A stretch of 64,000 nucleotides of DNA from Acetobacter ghanensis (GTDB taxonomy: Bacteria; Pseudomonadota; Alphaproteobacteria; Acetobacterales; Acetobacteraceae). Both the position numbers and the translations under genes were made by a program. Where the stretch lies: the NCBI RefSeq assembly GCF_001499675.1, contig NZ_LN609302.1, forward strand, positions 1,711,896-1,775,895, given 5' to 3'. This document shows, piece after piece, positions 19,863-30,063 of this stretch (position 1 is the stretch's first letter; the number at the start of each line of letters is the position of its first letter). The notes under the pieces are model-generated. The model was not told the origin of the DNA and searched no databases. It saw only the letters and a program-made list of their open reading frames with translations.

Positions 19863-20003
19863 AAATAAGCCTGCGGATATAAATCTTAAATTAAATTTTC
19901 AGATTGCTTCCCATTTTTTGCATGGCAGATGGTCAATTTTTTTGCCACAATTCTTTGAGAGAACACAAAGATCAGTTCATCTTGAGGGAAGCAACATCGT
20001 ACC

Positions 20004-20591
20004 ATGCGCAAGATAGCAGCACTGTTCAGCGCCGCCTTCCTTTTGACGTCCAGTTCACTTGTTTGGGCGGCTCCGGTTCATCATCCATCTGCCCAGTCTC
20101 AACCTGCCACGGGAACAGGGAGTGTACTGCTGCGTGGTTATGAGCAGGATGGATTGATTTTGCAGGATGATATGGAGAACGGTGTTCTCAATATCAAAGC
20201 TGATCCTGCAACGCTGCATGTAAAAGGAGCGGCAGGCTCGACGGACCTTTACCGCCAGACGGTAAAGGACGTTCTTTCCGCCGCAGCCACATATGCCTAT
20301 CTTTATTTTGGGCAGAATCCAGAAGCCTCAAAGCTGTCTGTTACAGCTGACATACAGGAAGATACACCAGCACCAGCGAGCATGAATGTTGGTGAAGACA
20401 AACCAGCTGGTCCGGCTCTGACAATCGAAATTACGCGCCCTTCCTTCCCCATCTCAGCCGATGGAAAGCCGGACGCCTATTCAGCGCAAACTATTGGTAT
20501 GATTTTAGATAATGTCGATACATCCAGAATGACGATGGCGACGTGGCTGCAAAATGCGATTAAAGGCCAAAGCCAGTCATCTGCTCAGTAA
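20004..20591 (+). CDS. secreted protein of unknown function
   Basis: Family not recognised. The 195-residue protein has a clear Sec signal peptide (MRKIAALFSAAFLLTSSSLV followed by WAA-P). A mixed alpha/beta mature part follows, with two alanine-rich stretches and a Q/S-rich end. No transmembrane segment, lipobox or metal motif is seen. It is monocistronic: about 140 bp of AT-rich sequence precede it and a strong terminator follows 40 bp after the stop. A periplasmic location is inferred from the signal peptide alone. Confidence 0.75.
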   Translation: MRKIAALFSAAFLLTSSSLVWAAPVHHPSAQSQPATGTGSVLLRGYEQDGLILQDDMENGVLNIKADPATLHVKGAAGSTDLYRQTVKDVLSAAATYAYLYFGQNPEASKLSVTADIQEDTPAPASMNVGEDKPAGPALTIEITRPSFPISADGKPDAYSAQTIGMILDNVDTSRMTMATWLQNAIKGQSQSSAQ

Positions 20592-20628
20592 AGCAGTCGT
20601 TGAATGTAAGCTGTTCGGGTGAGGCAAA

Positions 20629-20658
20629 AGAGGCTGGTATCTGCCAGCCTCTTTTTTT
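20629..20658 (+). terminator. intrinsic terminator
   Basis: Stem AGAGGCTGG / CCAGCCTCT with a 6-nt loop followed by T7. It ends the transcript of the secreted protein just before rlmN. Confidence 0.9.
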
Positions 20659-20706
20659 GTTATAAGGGCCCTTCTCTCCCCTTTGTTTGAAATAGTGTAC
20701 ACTTCC

Positions 20707-21921
20707 ATGTCGTTTCCCACTTCCTCTGCCTCAGTTCCTGCCGATGCTGCCGCGGTTACCGCGCTGAATGCAGAAGAACGTACCCGAATTCTGGCTAAGG
20801 CGGCCCAATTTAGCCCTCCTTCCCTTGTTACTGCGGATGGGAGGCGTGACTTGGTTGGGCTTTCCCGCGAAGAGTTGACGGAAATTCTGGTCGAAATTGG
20901 AGAGAAGCCTTTTCGCACCAAGCAGTTATGGCACTGGATTTACCATCAGGGCGCGACAGATTTTTCGCTTATGAGCAGCATTGCCAAGCCGCTCCAGCAA
21001 AAACTGGCAGAAAGATTTATTATTGGGCGGCCAGAAGCGGCAACGGTTCAGACGTCTCAGGATGAAACGCGTAAATTCCTCTTCCGCTTCCGAGACGGGC
21101 AGGAAGCCGAGACTGTGTATATTCCAGACCGGCGGGAAGACAGGGGGGCTGTTTGTATTTCGTCGCAGGTTGGGTGCACACTTTCCTGCACGTTTTGCCA
21201 CACAGGCACACAAAAGCTTGTACGCAACCTTGGGGCGGCGGAAATAGTCAGTCAGTTCATGGCTGCGCGAGATTCTTATGGGGAGTGGCCGAGCCCCAAA
21301 GGGGATACTCCGCGCCTACTCTCCACCATTGTTCTTATGGGTATGGGTGAGCCCCTATACAATTATGAAAACGTGGCCAAAGCCATGAAAATTATCATGG
21401 ATGGGGAAGGTATAGGCCTGTCACGGCGGCGTATTACGCTTTCCACATCAGGCGTAGTGCCTCTTATGGACCGTTGCGGAGACGAGTTGGGTATTAATCT
21501 CGCCGTTTCTCTTCACGCGGTGAGGAATGACCTGCGGGACGAGATTGTCCCCCTCAACCGTAAATATCCTATTGAGGAAGTTCTGGCTGCTTGCCGCCGC
21601 TATCCGGCCGCCAGCAATGCACGGCGTATCACGTTTGAATACATCATGTTGCGTGGCGTGAATGATACCGAAGCTGACGCGCGTGAACTGGTTCGGCTTA
21701 TTTCGGACATTCCTGCCAAGGTTAATCTGATTCCGTTTAATCCGTGGCCGGGGAGCCAGTATCGTCCCTCCACGCGTGAGCAGCAGAACAGATTTGCGGA
21801 AATTGTGATGAACGCCGGGTTTGCGTCCCCAATTCGCACCCCTCGTGGCCGAGATATTCTGGCAGCCTGCGGGCAGTTGAAGACTGCCAGTGAACGCGCC
21901 CGAAACGGCCTTTCTTCCTGA
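20707..21921 (+). CDS. rlmN: dual-specificity 23S rRNA A2503 / tRNA A37 C2-methyltransferase RlmN
   Basis: Radical-SAM methylase acting on 23S rRNA A2503 and certain tRNAs. The cluster motif GCTLSCTFCHTGTQ gives the CxxxCxxC cysteines. MGMGEPLYNYENV and the C-terminal cysteine in LAACGQL (the methyl-carrying Cys region) are conserved, as is TPRGRDILAACG. ATG 20707 (MSFPTSSASV...) is preferred; the open frame extends to a TTG at 20683 but that lies close to the preceding terminator. A poorly conserved N-terminal extension of about 50 residues precedes the family start. It stands alone between a terminator and argG. Confidence 0.93.
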   Translation: MSFPTSSASVPADAAAVTALNAEERTRILAKAAQFSPPSLVTADGRRDLVGLSREELTEILVEIGEKPFRTKQLWHWIYHQGATDFSLMSSIAKPLQQKLAERFIIGRPEAATVQTSQDETRKFLFRFRDGQEAETVYIPDRREDRGAVCISSQVGCTLSCTFCHTGTQKLVRNLGAAEIVSQFMAARDSYGEWPSPKGDTPRLLSTIVLMGMGEPLYNYENVAKAMKIIMDGEGIGLSRRRITLSTSGVVPLMDRCGDELGINLAVSLHAVRNDLRDEIVPLNRKYPIEEVLAACRRYPAASNARRITFEYIMLRGVNDTEADARELVRLISDIPAKVNLIPFNPWPGSQYRPSTREQQNRFAEIVMNAGFASPIRTPRGRDILAACGQLKTASERARNGLSS

Positions 21922-22041
21922 AAGTTCATATTTTTCACGTTCGAACTCGCTTCACTGGGAATGGCCTCTGGCTCCAAGGCTTTCTCAGTGATAGGAGGAA
22001 GACAAACCTGTTGTTCATAGAGTGATCAGGAGATTAGGTGC

Positions 22042-23283
22042 ATGGGCGCGACTTCCGCCAAAAAAGACGTTAAAAAGGTTGTTCTGGCTTACTCGGGGGG
22101 GCTGGATACGTCCGTTATCCTGAGGTGGCTGCAAAAAACCTATGGCTGCGAAGTCGTGACTTTTACGGCCGACCTTGGGCAGGGTGAGGAACTGGAACCT
22201 GCTCGTAAAAAAGCAGAGATGTTCGGGGTTAAGGAAATTTTTGTGGAAGACCTTCGCGAAACATTCGTGAAGGATTTTGTATTCCCGATGTTCCGCGCCA
22301 ATACGCTCTATGAAGGTCAGTACCTGCTGGGCACGTCCATTGCCCGCCCGCTGATTGCCCAGCGTCAGATTGAGATTGCTGAGGCTGTTGGCGCCGATGC
22401 CGTGGCGCATGGTGCGACCGGTAAAGGCAATGATCAGGTGCGTTTTGAGCTGGCTTACTATGCCCTCAAGCCCGACATTACGGTGATTGCACCGTGGCGC
22501 GAATGGGACCTGACCTCCCGTACCCGCCTGCTGTCTTTTGCCGAGGAAAACCAGATTCCGATTGCTAAAGACAAGCGTGGTGAAGCCCCCTTCTCTGTCG
22601 ATGCCAATCTGCTGCACTCTTCATCTGAAGGGAAGATGCTGGAAGACCCTGCCATCGCACCCGAAGAGATGGTTTTCCAGCGGACAATTGCACCAGAAGC
22701 CGCACCGGACCGTGCAACGGAAATCACCATCGACTTTGTTAGCGGTGACCCCGTTGCCATTAATGGTGAAGCAATGTCTCCGGCTACATTGCTGACGCGG
22801 CTGAATGAACTGGGTAAGGCAAACGGCATTGGTCGTCTGGACCTGGTGGAAAACCGTTTTGTGGGCATGAAGTCCCGTGGTGTTTACGAAACGCCCGGCG
22901 GCACAATCCTGTTGACCGCGCATCGTAGCATTGAGTCCATAACGCTGGACCGCGAAGCCATGCATCTTAAAGATAGCCTGATGCCGCGTTATGCTGCCAT
23001 CCTTTATAATGGTCTGTGGTTCTCGCCCGAACGTCGGATGTTGCAGGCTCTAATTGATGCCTCCCAGCATTCTGTAACCGGGCGCGTGCGCCTGAAGCTG
23101 TATAAAGGCAATGTTATTTGCGTAGGACGTGAAAGCCCGAACAGCCTGTACGATACCCGTGTTGTGACCTTTGAAGATGATGAAGGTGCCTACAATCAGG
23201 AAGATGCACAGGGCTTTATCAAGCTGAATGCTCTGCGCCTGCGACTGGGTGCGCAGATTGGCCGTAAAGGTGGCGCTCTTTAA
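22042..23283 (+). CDS. argG: argininosuccinate synthase
   Basis: Joins citrulline and aspartate with ATP to give argininosuccinate in arginine biosynthesis. It has the PP-loop [15 protein letters not shown] near residue 18 and the family motif [13 protein letters not shown] near residue 118. Its 413 residues match the family length. A Shine-Dalgarno-like GGAG precedes ATG 22042. It is monocistronic or co-transcribed with the FKBP lipoprotein 42 bp downstream. Confidence 0.95.
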   Translation: MGATSAKKDVKKVVLAYSGGLDTSVILRWLQKTYGCEVVTFTADLGQGEELEPARKKAEMFGVKEIFVEDLRETFVKDFVFPMFRANTLYEGQYLLGTSIARPLIAQRQIEIAEAVGADAVAHGATGKGNDQVRFELAYYALKPDITVIAPWREWDLTSRTRLLSFAEENQIPIAKDKRGEAPFSVDANLLHSSSEGKMLEDPAIAPEEMVFQRTIAPEAAPDRATEITIDFVSGDPVAINGEAMSPATLLTRLNELGKANGIGRLDLVENRFVGMKSRGVYETPGGTILLTAHRSIESITLDREAMHLKDSLMPRYAAILYNGLWFSPERRMLQALIDASQHSVTGRVRLKLYKGNVICVGRESPNSLYDTRVVTFEDDEGAYNQEDAQGFIKLNALRLRLGAQIGRKGGAL

Positions 23284-23325
23284 GCGACGTCTTTTCTGAA
23301 CTTTGTCAGGGAGCACATAAACACC

Positions 23326-23826
23326 ATGTCCCGTCGTTTTTCTTTTGTTCCATGTATGCTTGCGGCCAGTCTGGCCTTTTCCCTTACAGCCTGTGGAGGG
23401 CATAAGGCGGAAGATGTTGAGCTGACCCCAGCGCAGCAGATGGCCAAGTTACGGTCGGAACCGGGTGTGACTGTGCTCAAGGACGGTCTGGCATATAAAG
23501 TTCTGGAATCCGGCCCCAAGGATGGCGAGCAGCCCCGTAAGGGCGATGTCATGATGCTCATTTATGAAGGTCGCCTGCCGGATGGTTCCATTTTTGATGG
23601 TTCTGACCAGCATGGGAATGGGGCGTACATGCAGATGCCGCTGGACGGCCTGATTTCGGGCTGGATGGAGGCTCTGCCCTTAATGCATGTGGGCGATACA
23701 TGGATGCTGTATGTGCCGCCTGAACTGGGCTATGGGCATAAGTCCATGGGTGTCATTCCGTCTGACAGCCCGTTGGTCTTCCGAATTCAGTTGCTGGGTG
23801 TTGAGCATACGCACAACACACCGTAA
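23326..23826 (+). CDS. FKBP-type peptidyl-prolyl isomerase lipoprotein
   Basis: Prolyl isomerase predicted to be lipid-anchored. Signal peptide with lipobox SLTAC-GG (Cys near residue 24), a short helical N-terminal segment, then one FKBP domain: GDVMMLIYEGRLPDGSIFDG, the ISGWMEALPLMHVGD helix and the VPPELGYG motif. Total length is 166 residues, like the short Mip/FkpA-type proteins of alphaproteobacteria but without a long dimerisation helix. It probably helps folding in the periplasm. About 250 bp with no recognised feature follow before trpS. Confidence 0.9.
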   Translation: MSRRFSFVPCMLAASLAFSLTACGGHKAEDVELTPAQQMAKLRSEPGVTVLKDGLAYKVLESGPKDGEQPRKGDVMMLIYEGRLPDGSIFDGSDQHGNGAYMQMPLDGLISGWMEALPLMHVGDTWMLYVPPELGYGHKSMGVIPSDSPLVFRIQLLGVEHTHNTP

Positions 23827-24076
23827 TTCAGGCGGACATTCTTTGCCGATGCTCCCGTGCGTGATGCCCTTTCTGCAATGGAAAAGGTATCACGCCTGAA
23901 GAGGCATGGCGGGCATATGTGAGCATCTGCCTATACAGTCTTTGTTATGGCGGAAAGCTTTAAACAGTTGGCAATGTGGTGCTGGCCGACTGGAAAATGC
24001 GCGTCTTCTTGCTGGGTGTATTGACCCGCCAGCATTACGTTTTCCTTCTCCTTCCAGACAATAGCGATAGACCCGA

Positions 24077-25072
24077 ATGCAACGTATTTTTTCAGGCATC
24101 CAGCCTTCTGGTGTTCCTCAGCTTGGTAATTACCTTGGCGCGATCCGTAACTGGGTCAATCTGCAGGCAGACCATGAGTGTGTGTTTTGTCTGGTGGATA
24201 TGCATGCCATTACGGTCTGGCAGGACCCGGCAAAACTGCGAGATCATACGTTAACACAGGCAGCTATTCTGCTGGCGTCAGGGATTGATGCAGAAAAGCA
24301 TATTCTGTTCAACCAGTCTGCTGTGTCGGCACATGCCCGTCTGGCTTGGATTTTTAACTGCGTATCCCGTCTTGGTTGGCTCAACCGTATGACGCAGTTC
24401 AAGGACAAGGCCGGGAAGGATAGGGAAAACCATTCCGCGGGTCTTTATGTCTATCCTAACCTTATGGCGGCAGACATCCTTGCATATAAGGCAACACGCG
24501 TGCCTGTGGGGGAAGACCAGAAGCAGCATCTGGAGTTGACCAACGATATTGCCCAGAAGTTTAACCATGACTATGGGGTGTCGTTTTTTCCGCAGGTTGA
24601 AGCTCTGATCCCACCGGAAGCCGCACGGGTGATGAGCCTGCGGGATGGTACAAAAAAAATGTCCAAGTCAGATCCATCGGCCCAGAGCCGTATCGAACTG
24701 ACAGATGACGCTGATACTATTGCGCAAAAAATCCGACGCGCCAAAACTGATGCAGACGTTCTACCCTCCGACCCTTCGGGTCTTGCTGATCGTCCGGAAG
24801 CGCGGAACCTTGTTTCAATCTATGCGGCGTTGTCCGGTATGAGTGTGCAACAGGTTCTTGACCTGCATCAGGGCCAAGGTTTTGGTCCCTTCAAAGCGGC
24901 TCTTACCGAAGTGGTGGTGAATGAAATTGCCCCCATCGCGCTCAAAACGAGTCAGCTTTTGCAGGATGAAGCCTACCTTGTGCAAATGCTGCGTAATGGA
25001 GCAGAGCGCGCGCAGGCTATTGCCGAACCGATTGTGGCAGAAGCCGAAAAATTGGTTGGTTTCGTCAAGTAA
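24077..25072 (+). CDS. trpS: tryptophanyl-tRNA synthetase
   Basis: Charges tRNA-Trp. Class I synthetase signatures: [18 protein letters not shown] (HIGH-equivalent, here PQLGN) and [11 protein letters not shown] (KMSKS). [15 protein letters not shown] lies between them. The 331 residues match the bacterial family. The TPR/glycosyltransferase gene starts 52 bp downstream. No T-box or attenuator-like leader was recognised in the 250 bp upstream. Confidence 0.95.
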   Translation: MQRIFSGIQPSGVPQLGNYLGAIRNWVNLQADHECVFCLVDMHAITVWQDPAKLRDHTLTQAAILLASGIDAEKHILFNQSAVSAHARLAWIFNCVSRLGWLNRMTQFKDKAGKDRENHSAGLYVYPNLMAADILAYKATRVPVGEDQKQHLELTNDIAQKFNHDYGVSFFPQVEALIPPEAARVMSLRDGTKKMSKSDPSAQSRIELTDDADTIAQKIRRAKTDADVLPSDPSGLADRPEARNLVSIYAALSGMSVQQVLDLHQGQGFGPFKAALTEVVVNEIAPIALKTSQLLQDEAYLVQMLRNGAERAQAIAEPIVAEAEKLVGFVK

Positions 25073-25124
25073 ACCTAGCTCCTGTGTAGGTGTTCTTTTT
25101 TACCTGAGATCGGGTTGTATCATT

Positions 25125-26555
25125 ATGTCGTTACCCTCCTCTTCAGGCCTGTCGGATAACTCAGGAACTAACGGTATGGATGCGGTGGCATTGCAACGAG
25201 CAAACCGCTTGCAGGATGCTGTTGTTGCATATCAGGCTGAATTGAAGCGTAACCCGAATGATGCCTGCACGCTGAGTAACTATGGCGGCCTCCTCTGCTC
25301 ATTGGGTGACTTTCAAGCCGCGCGCCAACTGTTGATGCGCGCGGTACAAATCAAACCCGATCTGGCCGATGCGTGGTCCAATTTTGGTAATGTTCTGTTT
25401 GAACTCCAAGATTACCAAAGCGCAATAACCGCTTATAAACAATGCCTTACGTTGCAGCCGCAGCACCCTCTTGCACTCAGTAACCTAGGTGTGCTTCTGG
25501 ATGCGCAGGGGCATCATGCTCTGGCCCAGAATTTTCATAAAACGGCCATCCAGCTTGAGCCCGACAATGGGTCAAATCGCACAAACTATGCGCTCTCCCT
25601 CCTTGCCCAAGGCCAATATACTGAGGGCTTTAAAGCGTATGAGTGGCGATGGAATACCAAGATAATCGGCAAGCATAACCTCCAAGGGGCTCTATGGAAT
25701 GGTGAACCCTTTGTAGGTAGGACCCTTCTGATTCATACGGAAGGTGGGTTTGGCGACATGCTGCAGTTTGCGCGCTTTATACCCCTTGCCGCAGAGCGTG
25801 GCGGTCGAGTGATTGTAAAAGTCCGCAAAGAATTATTGGCGCTTTTGCAGCGCTCGTTTCCCCAGCAGCTATTTATTAGCGTGGATGATGATGCCCCTCC
25901 TCATGACCTTGAATGCGCCGTGGGGAGTTTGCCGTATTTTTTAGGGACAACCCTGAACACAATTCCTTTTAGCAATGGCTACCTCAAATCCGATCCGGCG
26001 CAGGTTGCAATTTGGCAGCAGCGGTTGGAAAAGGATCTGTATTTTACCGCTTGTAATCCAACGCTGCGTATTGGGCTGGTCTGGGCTGGTTCTCCGCACC
26101 GTGAAGTAAGGTCCGTGGAATTTGTAGATCAACGTAGGTCCATGGATTTGCAAACCTTGGCGCCGTTGGCCGACATTCCGAATGTTTTATTCTATAGCTT
26201 GCAGGTTGGAGAAAAAGGTATTCAGGCCAAAATGCCCCCCAAGGGGATGAAGCTGGTTAACCATACTCATTTGCTGCATAATTTTGATGATACAGCAGCT
26301 TTGGTCAGTAATTTGGATATGGTGATTGCGGTTGATACTGCGGTTGTCCATCTAGCAGGTGGCCTTGGTATACCTGTGTGGATGTTATCGCGATTTGACC
26401 AGTGCTGGCGCTGGCTATCTGGCCGTGTGGATTCACCGTGGTATGAGAACTTACGCATTTATCAGCAGCCCCAGCCTTTGGACTGGGCATCTCCTATCAA
26501 ACAGTTGGCCTCTGATTTACTCAAACTTGAACAGTCGAAGCGTCCATCTGCTTAG
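25125..26555 (+). CDS. TPR-repeat protein with C-terminal glycosyltransferase-9-like domain
   Basis: A 476-residue protein. About four tetratricopeptide repeats occupy residues 15-165 (LGDFQAARQLLMRAVQIKPD and similar). A heptosyltransferase-like GT-B fold follows (about 205-465), with LLIHTEGGFGDMLQFARF, IGLVWAGSPHR and VIAVDTAVVHLAGGLGIPVW. This fusion is common in acetic acid bacteria and other alphaproteobacteria, usually linked to surface glycan or protein glycosylation, but the acceptor is unknown. ATG 25125 is used; the frame runs back to 24921 inside trpS and that part is a shadow. Confidence 0.85.
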   Translation: MSLPSSSGLSDNSGTNGMDAVALQRANRLQDAVVAYQAELKRNPNDACTLSNYGGLLCSLGDFQAARQLLMRAVQIKPDLADAWSNFGNVLFELQDYQSAITAYKQCLTLQPQHPLALSNLGVLLDAQGHHALAQNFHKTAIQLEPDNGSNRTNYALSLLAQGQYTEGFKAYEWRWNTKIIGKHNLQGALWNGEPFVGRTLLIHTEGGFGDMLQFARFIPLAAERGGRVIVKVRKELLALLQRSFPQQLFISVDDDAPPHDLECAVGSLPYFLGTTLNTIPFSNGYLKSDPAQVAIWQQRLEKDLYFTACNPTLRIGLVWAGSPHREVRSVEFVDQRRSMDLQTLAPLADIPNVLFYSLQVGEKGIQAKMPPKGMKLVNHTHLLHNFDDTAALVSNLDMVIAVDTAVVHLAGGLGIPVWMLSRFDQCWRWLSGRVDSPWYENLRIYQQPQPLDWASPIKQLASDLLKLEQSKRPSA

Positions 26556-27083
26556 TACTCAATATATTCTGTTTTCATAACAACGTATTGTAGAAAAAAT
26601 TTGGATTGTATTGCGATAATATAATCCACAAAAACCCTCTTTTTCGTGGGGATTAATTTCATTTTTTTCAGCCTAGGAATGAAAAAAAGAAACCCCAAAG
26701 GTTCTGATCGGTAAAAATAACAAAAATATCATCAAGTAATTTTAAAATTCATATGCGGTTGCAATTTGTAAATATACATAAATAACACTTGAATATAATA
26801 ATTAAATATAAGAACAATTTCGCATTATTGAATACAAAAGTTTATATTTGAATATGTATTTATAAAAAAAATCTTGAACCGAAATACGTTTATGAGTATA
26901 TAATATTACCAATGCACTTTTTTTGTGCTTCCTTTTTCGTGATGCGCGATCCTGTTTTCGTGCTCGTATCTTAACTGCCCGTGATGTTTACTCCGGGCCT
27001 GCATCACGCATGCCTGCTTCCCTTTCTCCTTAGGGTTCAACTTATTCAGGCAGGCTGCAAAAATTACATAAGGAGAGAGCGTC
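26556..27083. other. 528-bp AT-rich leader upstream of the polyol permease
   Basis: No gene seen. The sequence is strongly AT-rich from about 26580 to 26910. A possible promoter is TTGAAC (26874-26879) with TATAAT (26899-26904), but the 19-bp spacer is long. Further down, CGTGATGC (26938-26945) can pair with GCATCACG (27001-27008), and GCCCG/CGGGC form a smaller hairpin between them, so the transcript leader could be structured. A strong AAGGAGAG ribosome site at 27070-27077 serves the TTG start at 27084. Confidence 0.4.
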
Positions 27084-28427
27084 TTGCCAGAGACAAGCCC
27101 TCAGTCGTCCATGCAGCAGCGTGGTCTTGCCGCCCTTTTGGGCATACCTAAACCGCTCTTTTTCGGTTTTATTGGTTTGCTCCTGTTCATGGTCGGTGAT
27201 GGTGTCGAAGCCGGTTACCTAGACACCTACATGCTCCACCATGGTCATAGTCAAGGTGATGTGAACCTCATGTTCACAACCTATGGTGTGACTGTCATGC
27301 TTTCGGCGTGGCTGGCCGGCCCACTGTCTGATCTGTACGGGCCACGGCGTACCATGTGGGCTGGTCTTCTACTCTGGGCGTTGCTGGAAGTCGGGTTTCT
27401 CTCTTTGGGGCTTGGTCCGGACAACCTGTCCATGACCCTGCTCTTCTACACGCTGCGTGGGTTCGCCTACCCGCTGTTTGCCTATGGTTTTCTGGTGTGG
27501 ATAGCCGCTGCTACTCCGGCGCGGATGCTCGGCTCTGCTGCTGGTTGGTTCTGGTTCTCTTTTTCCGCCGGTCTGCCTACGCTTGGTTCTCAGTTTGCGC
27601 GGTACACCATTCCTTACATTGGCGAGTTGGCAACATTCTGGTGTTCTCTGGGGCTGGTTATTATTGGTGGTCTGATCGCCCTGTTGTTTGTGCGTGAACC
27701 AATTGGTTCCAAACCGCTTGTTTCTGCCGATGCAGATAAAAAACAGGTGTTCTTTGGTTCAGTCAGCATCATGTGGCGTGAACCCAAAACACTGGTTTCT
27801 GGTATTGTCAGGACCATCAACACGTCATCCGAGTACGCATTTCTAGCTATTATGCCAGCGTTCTTTGTTGATCAGCTGCATTTCTCACAGTCGCAGTGGC
27901 TGGACCTGCTGTCCCTTATCTTCCTGGGCAATATTCTGTTCAATCTTGCGGCTGGTATGCTGGCAGATAAACTTGGCCATCGTTTTGTTATCGCCATTGG
28001 CGGGTGTGTTGGCTGCTGTGTGACCATCCCACTCTTCTACTATGTGCCTCTGTGGTATCCGGGCAACTTCACTCTGGCGGCTATCGCTGGCTTTGTTTAC
28101 GGGGGAACGGTCGCGGCATTTGTGCCCATGTCCGGCCTGATGCCATTGATCTGCCCTAAGGAAAAAGCTGCGGCCCTTTCTATTCTGGGTCTGGGTGCTG
28201 GTGCCAGTACCTGGGTTGGCCCCGCGGTTGTGAGTGTTTGCGAAGCGTGGTTTGGTATGGGGCTAGAAGGCGTAATCTGGAGCTTTTCTGGACTGTATCT
28301 CGTGGCCGGTATTCTGACACTGTGTCTGCGGATTTCCCCAGAAGCGCGTCGTCACACCGAAATGCTGGAAAAAAAGAAAAAGCGCCCTCAAGACGCCGAT
28401 TTCCATGGTGCCCAACAGACTGCCTGA
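27084..28427 (+). CDS. MFS transporter, polyol permease-like (RbtT/DalT/CsbX group)
   Basis: Twelve-helix major facilitator of 447 residues resembling ribitol/D-arabinitol permeases. The N-terminal GLLLFMVGDGVEAGYLDTYM and GPLSDLYGPRRTMWAG (the loop 2-3 MFS signature) place it in that group, and a short charged tail (KKKKRP) ends it. The start is TTG 27084, chosen because a strong AGGAGAG lies at the correct distance; the first in-frame ATG (27111) has no such site. Nearby mannitol-dehydrogenase-family and aldo/keto-reductase genes suggest polyol or ketose metabolism, but the substrate is inferred from family only. A terminator follows. Confidence 0.85.
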   Translation: MPETSPQSSMQQRGLAALLGIPKPLFFGFIGLLLFMVGDGVEAGYLDTYMLHHGHSQGDVNLMFTTYGVTVMLSAWLAGPLSDLYGPRRTMWAGLLLWALLEVGFLSLGLGPDNLSMTLLFYTLRGFAYPLFAYGFLVWIAAATPARMLGSAAGWFWFSFSAGLPTLGSQFARYTIPYIGELATFWCSLGLVIIGGLIALLFVREPIGSKPLVSADADKKQVFFGSVSIMWREPKTLVSGIVRTINTSSEYAFLAIMPAFFVDQLHFSQSQWLDLLSLIFLGNILFNLAAGMLADKLGHRFVIAIGGCVGCCVTIPLFYYVPLWYPGNFTLAAIAGFVYGGTVAAFVPMSGLMPLICPKEKAAALSILGLGAGASTWVGPAVVSVCEAWFGMGLEGVIWSFSGLYLVAGILTLCLRISPEARRHTEMLEKKKKRPQDADFHGAQQTA

Positions 28428-28456
28428 TGACGCATTACAGTGTCTCAGACCATAAA

Positions 28457-28484
28457 AAAGGGAGGCTCTTGAGCCTCCCTTTTC
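28457..28484. terminator. bidirectional intrinsic terminator
   Basis: AAAAGGGAGGCT / AGCCTCCCTTTT stem with a 4-nt loop between the convergent MFS and fumC genes. The A- and T-runs on the two sides let it work both ways. Confidence 0.9.
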
Positions 28485-28596
28485 CACTTCCGCCAAGAAG
28501 CATTGTGTTGCAACAGACGTAAGTTGCTCCTGCCATCCATCACGCAGCAATGATTTGCATCAAGCTAGCGAGATTTAGAAAGCAGTCCTTCCTGCT

Positions 28597-30063
28597 TCAA
28601 GCGCCTGCAAGGCCATGCCCCACCATATTGTGCGGATCAACATTCTGGTCAAAAACTTCTGCACTCACGCCTGAGGCCAAGGCTGCCTCTTTTAAGGTCT
28701 CGTTCCGCTCCATGGCACGGTGCGCAATGGCAGATGCTTTGTCATACCCTATGACAGGGCTAAGTGCGGTTACCAGCATCACTGAGACCTCAACGTAGTG
28801 TTTAATCTTTTCTTCGTTTAGCGTGGTCCCTTCGACTGAGAATTCTCGGAAATTTCGACAGCCATCGGCCAAAATGCGGATTGCATGTAAAACATTGGCC
28901 GCAATGACGGGACGCATGACGTTCAGTTCAAAATTTCCCTGAGCACCGGCAAAGGCGACGGTTGCATCATTACCCAGAACCTGCGTTGCAATCATAATCA
29001 GGGCTTCGCACTGGGTCGGATTAACCTTGCCAGGCATAATGGATGAACCGGGTTCATTTTCCGGTAGATGCAACTCAGCCAGCCCACAACGTGGACCAGA
29101 CCCAAGCCACCGCATGTCGTTGGCAACTTTCATCAGCGCTACAGCAAGTCCACGCAGCCCAGCAGATGCCCGTACCATGGCGTCCAGCCCACCAAGAGCA
29201 GCAAACTTATTGGGGGCAGTTATAAAAGGCTTGTTGGTCAGGACTGCAATATGCTCTGCAATGGCTTTACCAAAGCCTTCTGGCGCATTCAGGCCAGTGC
29301 CAACGGCGGTGCCGCCCGCTGCCAATTCAGTCAGGCCGGGTCGGGCTGCTCGTAGCGCATCCAGTGCATTCTCAAGCTGTTGCGCCCAGCCTGACCACTC
29401 TTGCCCCACAGTGAGGGGAACCGCATCCTGTAAATGGGTTCTGCCCATTTTGACCACGTTGCGCCACATTGCTGCTTTTGTCTGGATGCAGTTAATGAGC
29501 GCTTCGACTTGCGGGATGAGCGTATTTTCAATTTCCAGCAAGGTAACGACATGCATGACCGTGGGAAAAGAGTCGTTACTGGACTGCCCCATATTGACGT
29601 CGTCATTGGGGTGAACGGGTATTTTGGAGCCGATTTTCCCACCAAGCAACTGGATAGCCCGGTTTGCAATAACCTCGTTCACATTCATATTGGTTTGCGT
29701 GCCCGAGCCCGTTTGCCAGACAAAGAGCGGAAATTCGCTATCCAACTGACCTTTGACCACTTCATCCGCAGCCTGAATAATGGCTGCAGCTTTCCAGTTT
29801 GGTAGGCGGTTGTCTGCCAGATTGACCTGTGCCGCCGCTTTTTTAACAATCCCGTAGGCGCGGCAAAGTTCAATGGGCATACGGTCTCGTCCGATGGAAA
29901 AATGCACCAGACTCCGTTGCGTTTGTGCCCCCCAGTAATGGTTGGCGGGCACGCTGATCGTGCCCATTGAGTCACTTTCGTGCCTCATGCCTGTTGCATC
30001 TATGCCAATAGGCACATCACGCAAACTATATGGGGCTGCCATATTCTGAGAGTTCTGTGGCAT
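28597..30063 (-). CDS. fumC: class II fumarate hydratase
   Basis: Interconverts fumarate and malate in the TCA cycle with the iron-free, oxygen-stable enzyme type. Signature GSSIMPGKVNPTQCEA and substrate-site motifs GSGTQTNMNVNE and VGRTHLQDAVP-like MGRTHLQDAVPLTVGQ are intact. The start used (30063) overlaps the katE stop (TGATG), so the two genes are probably translationally coupled. With it the protein is 488 residues, about 20 more than E. coli FumC; an internal ATG at 29988 would trim that extension but has no clear ribosome site. Pairing a catalase with an oxidation-resistant fumarase suggests shared oxidative-stress expression. Confidence 0.94.
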   Translation of the reverse strand: MPQNSQNMAAPYSLRDVPIGIDATGMRHESDSMGTISVPANHYWGAQTQRSLVHFSIGRDRMPIELCRAYGIVKKAAAQVNLADNRLPNWKAAAIIQAADEVVKGQLDSEFPLFVWQTGSGTQTNMNVNEVIANRAIQLLGGKIGSKIPVHPNDDVNMGQSSNDSFPTVMHVVTLLEIENTLIPQVEALINCIQTKAAMWRNVVKMGRTHLQDAVPLTVGQEWSGWAQQLENALDALRAARPGLTELAAGGTAVGTGLNAPEGFGKAIAEHIAVLTNKPFITAPNKFAALGGLDAMVRASAGLRGLAVALMKVANDMRWLGSGPRCGLAELHLPENEPGSSIMPGKVNPTQCEALIMIATQVLGNDATVAFAGAQGNFELNVMRPVIAANVLHAIRILADGCRNFREFSVEGTTLNEEKIKHYVEVSVMLVTALSPVIGYDKASAIAHRAMERNETLKEAALASGVSAEVFDQNVDPHNMVGHGLAGA

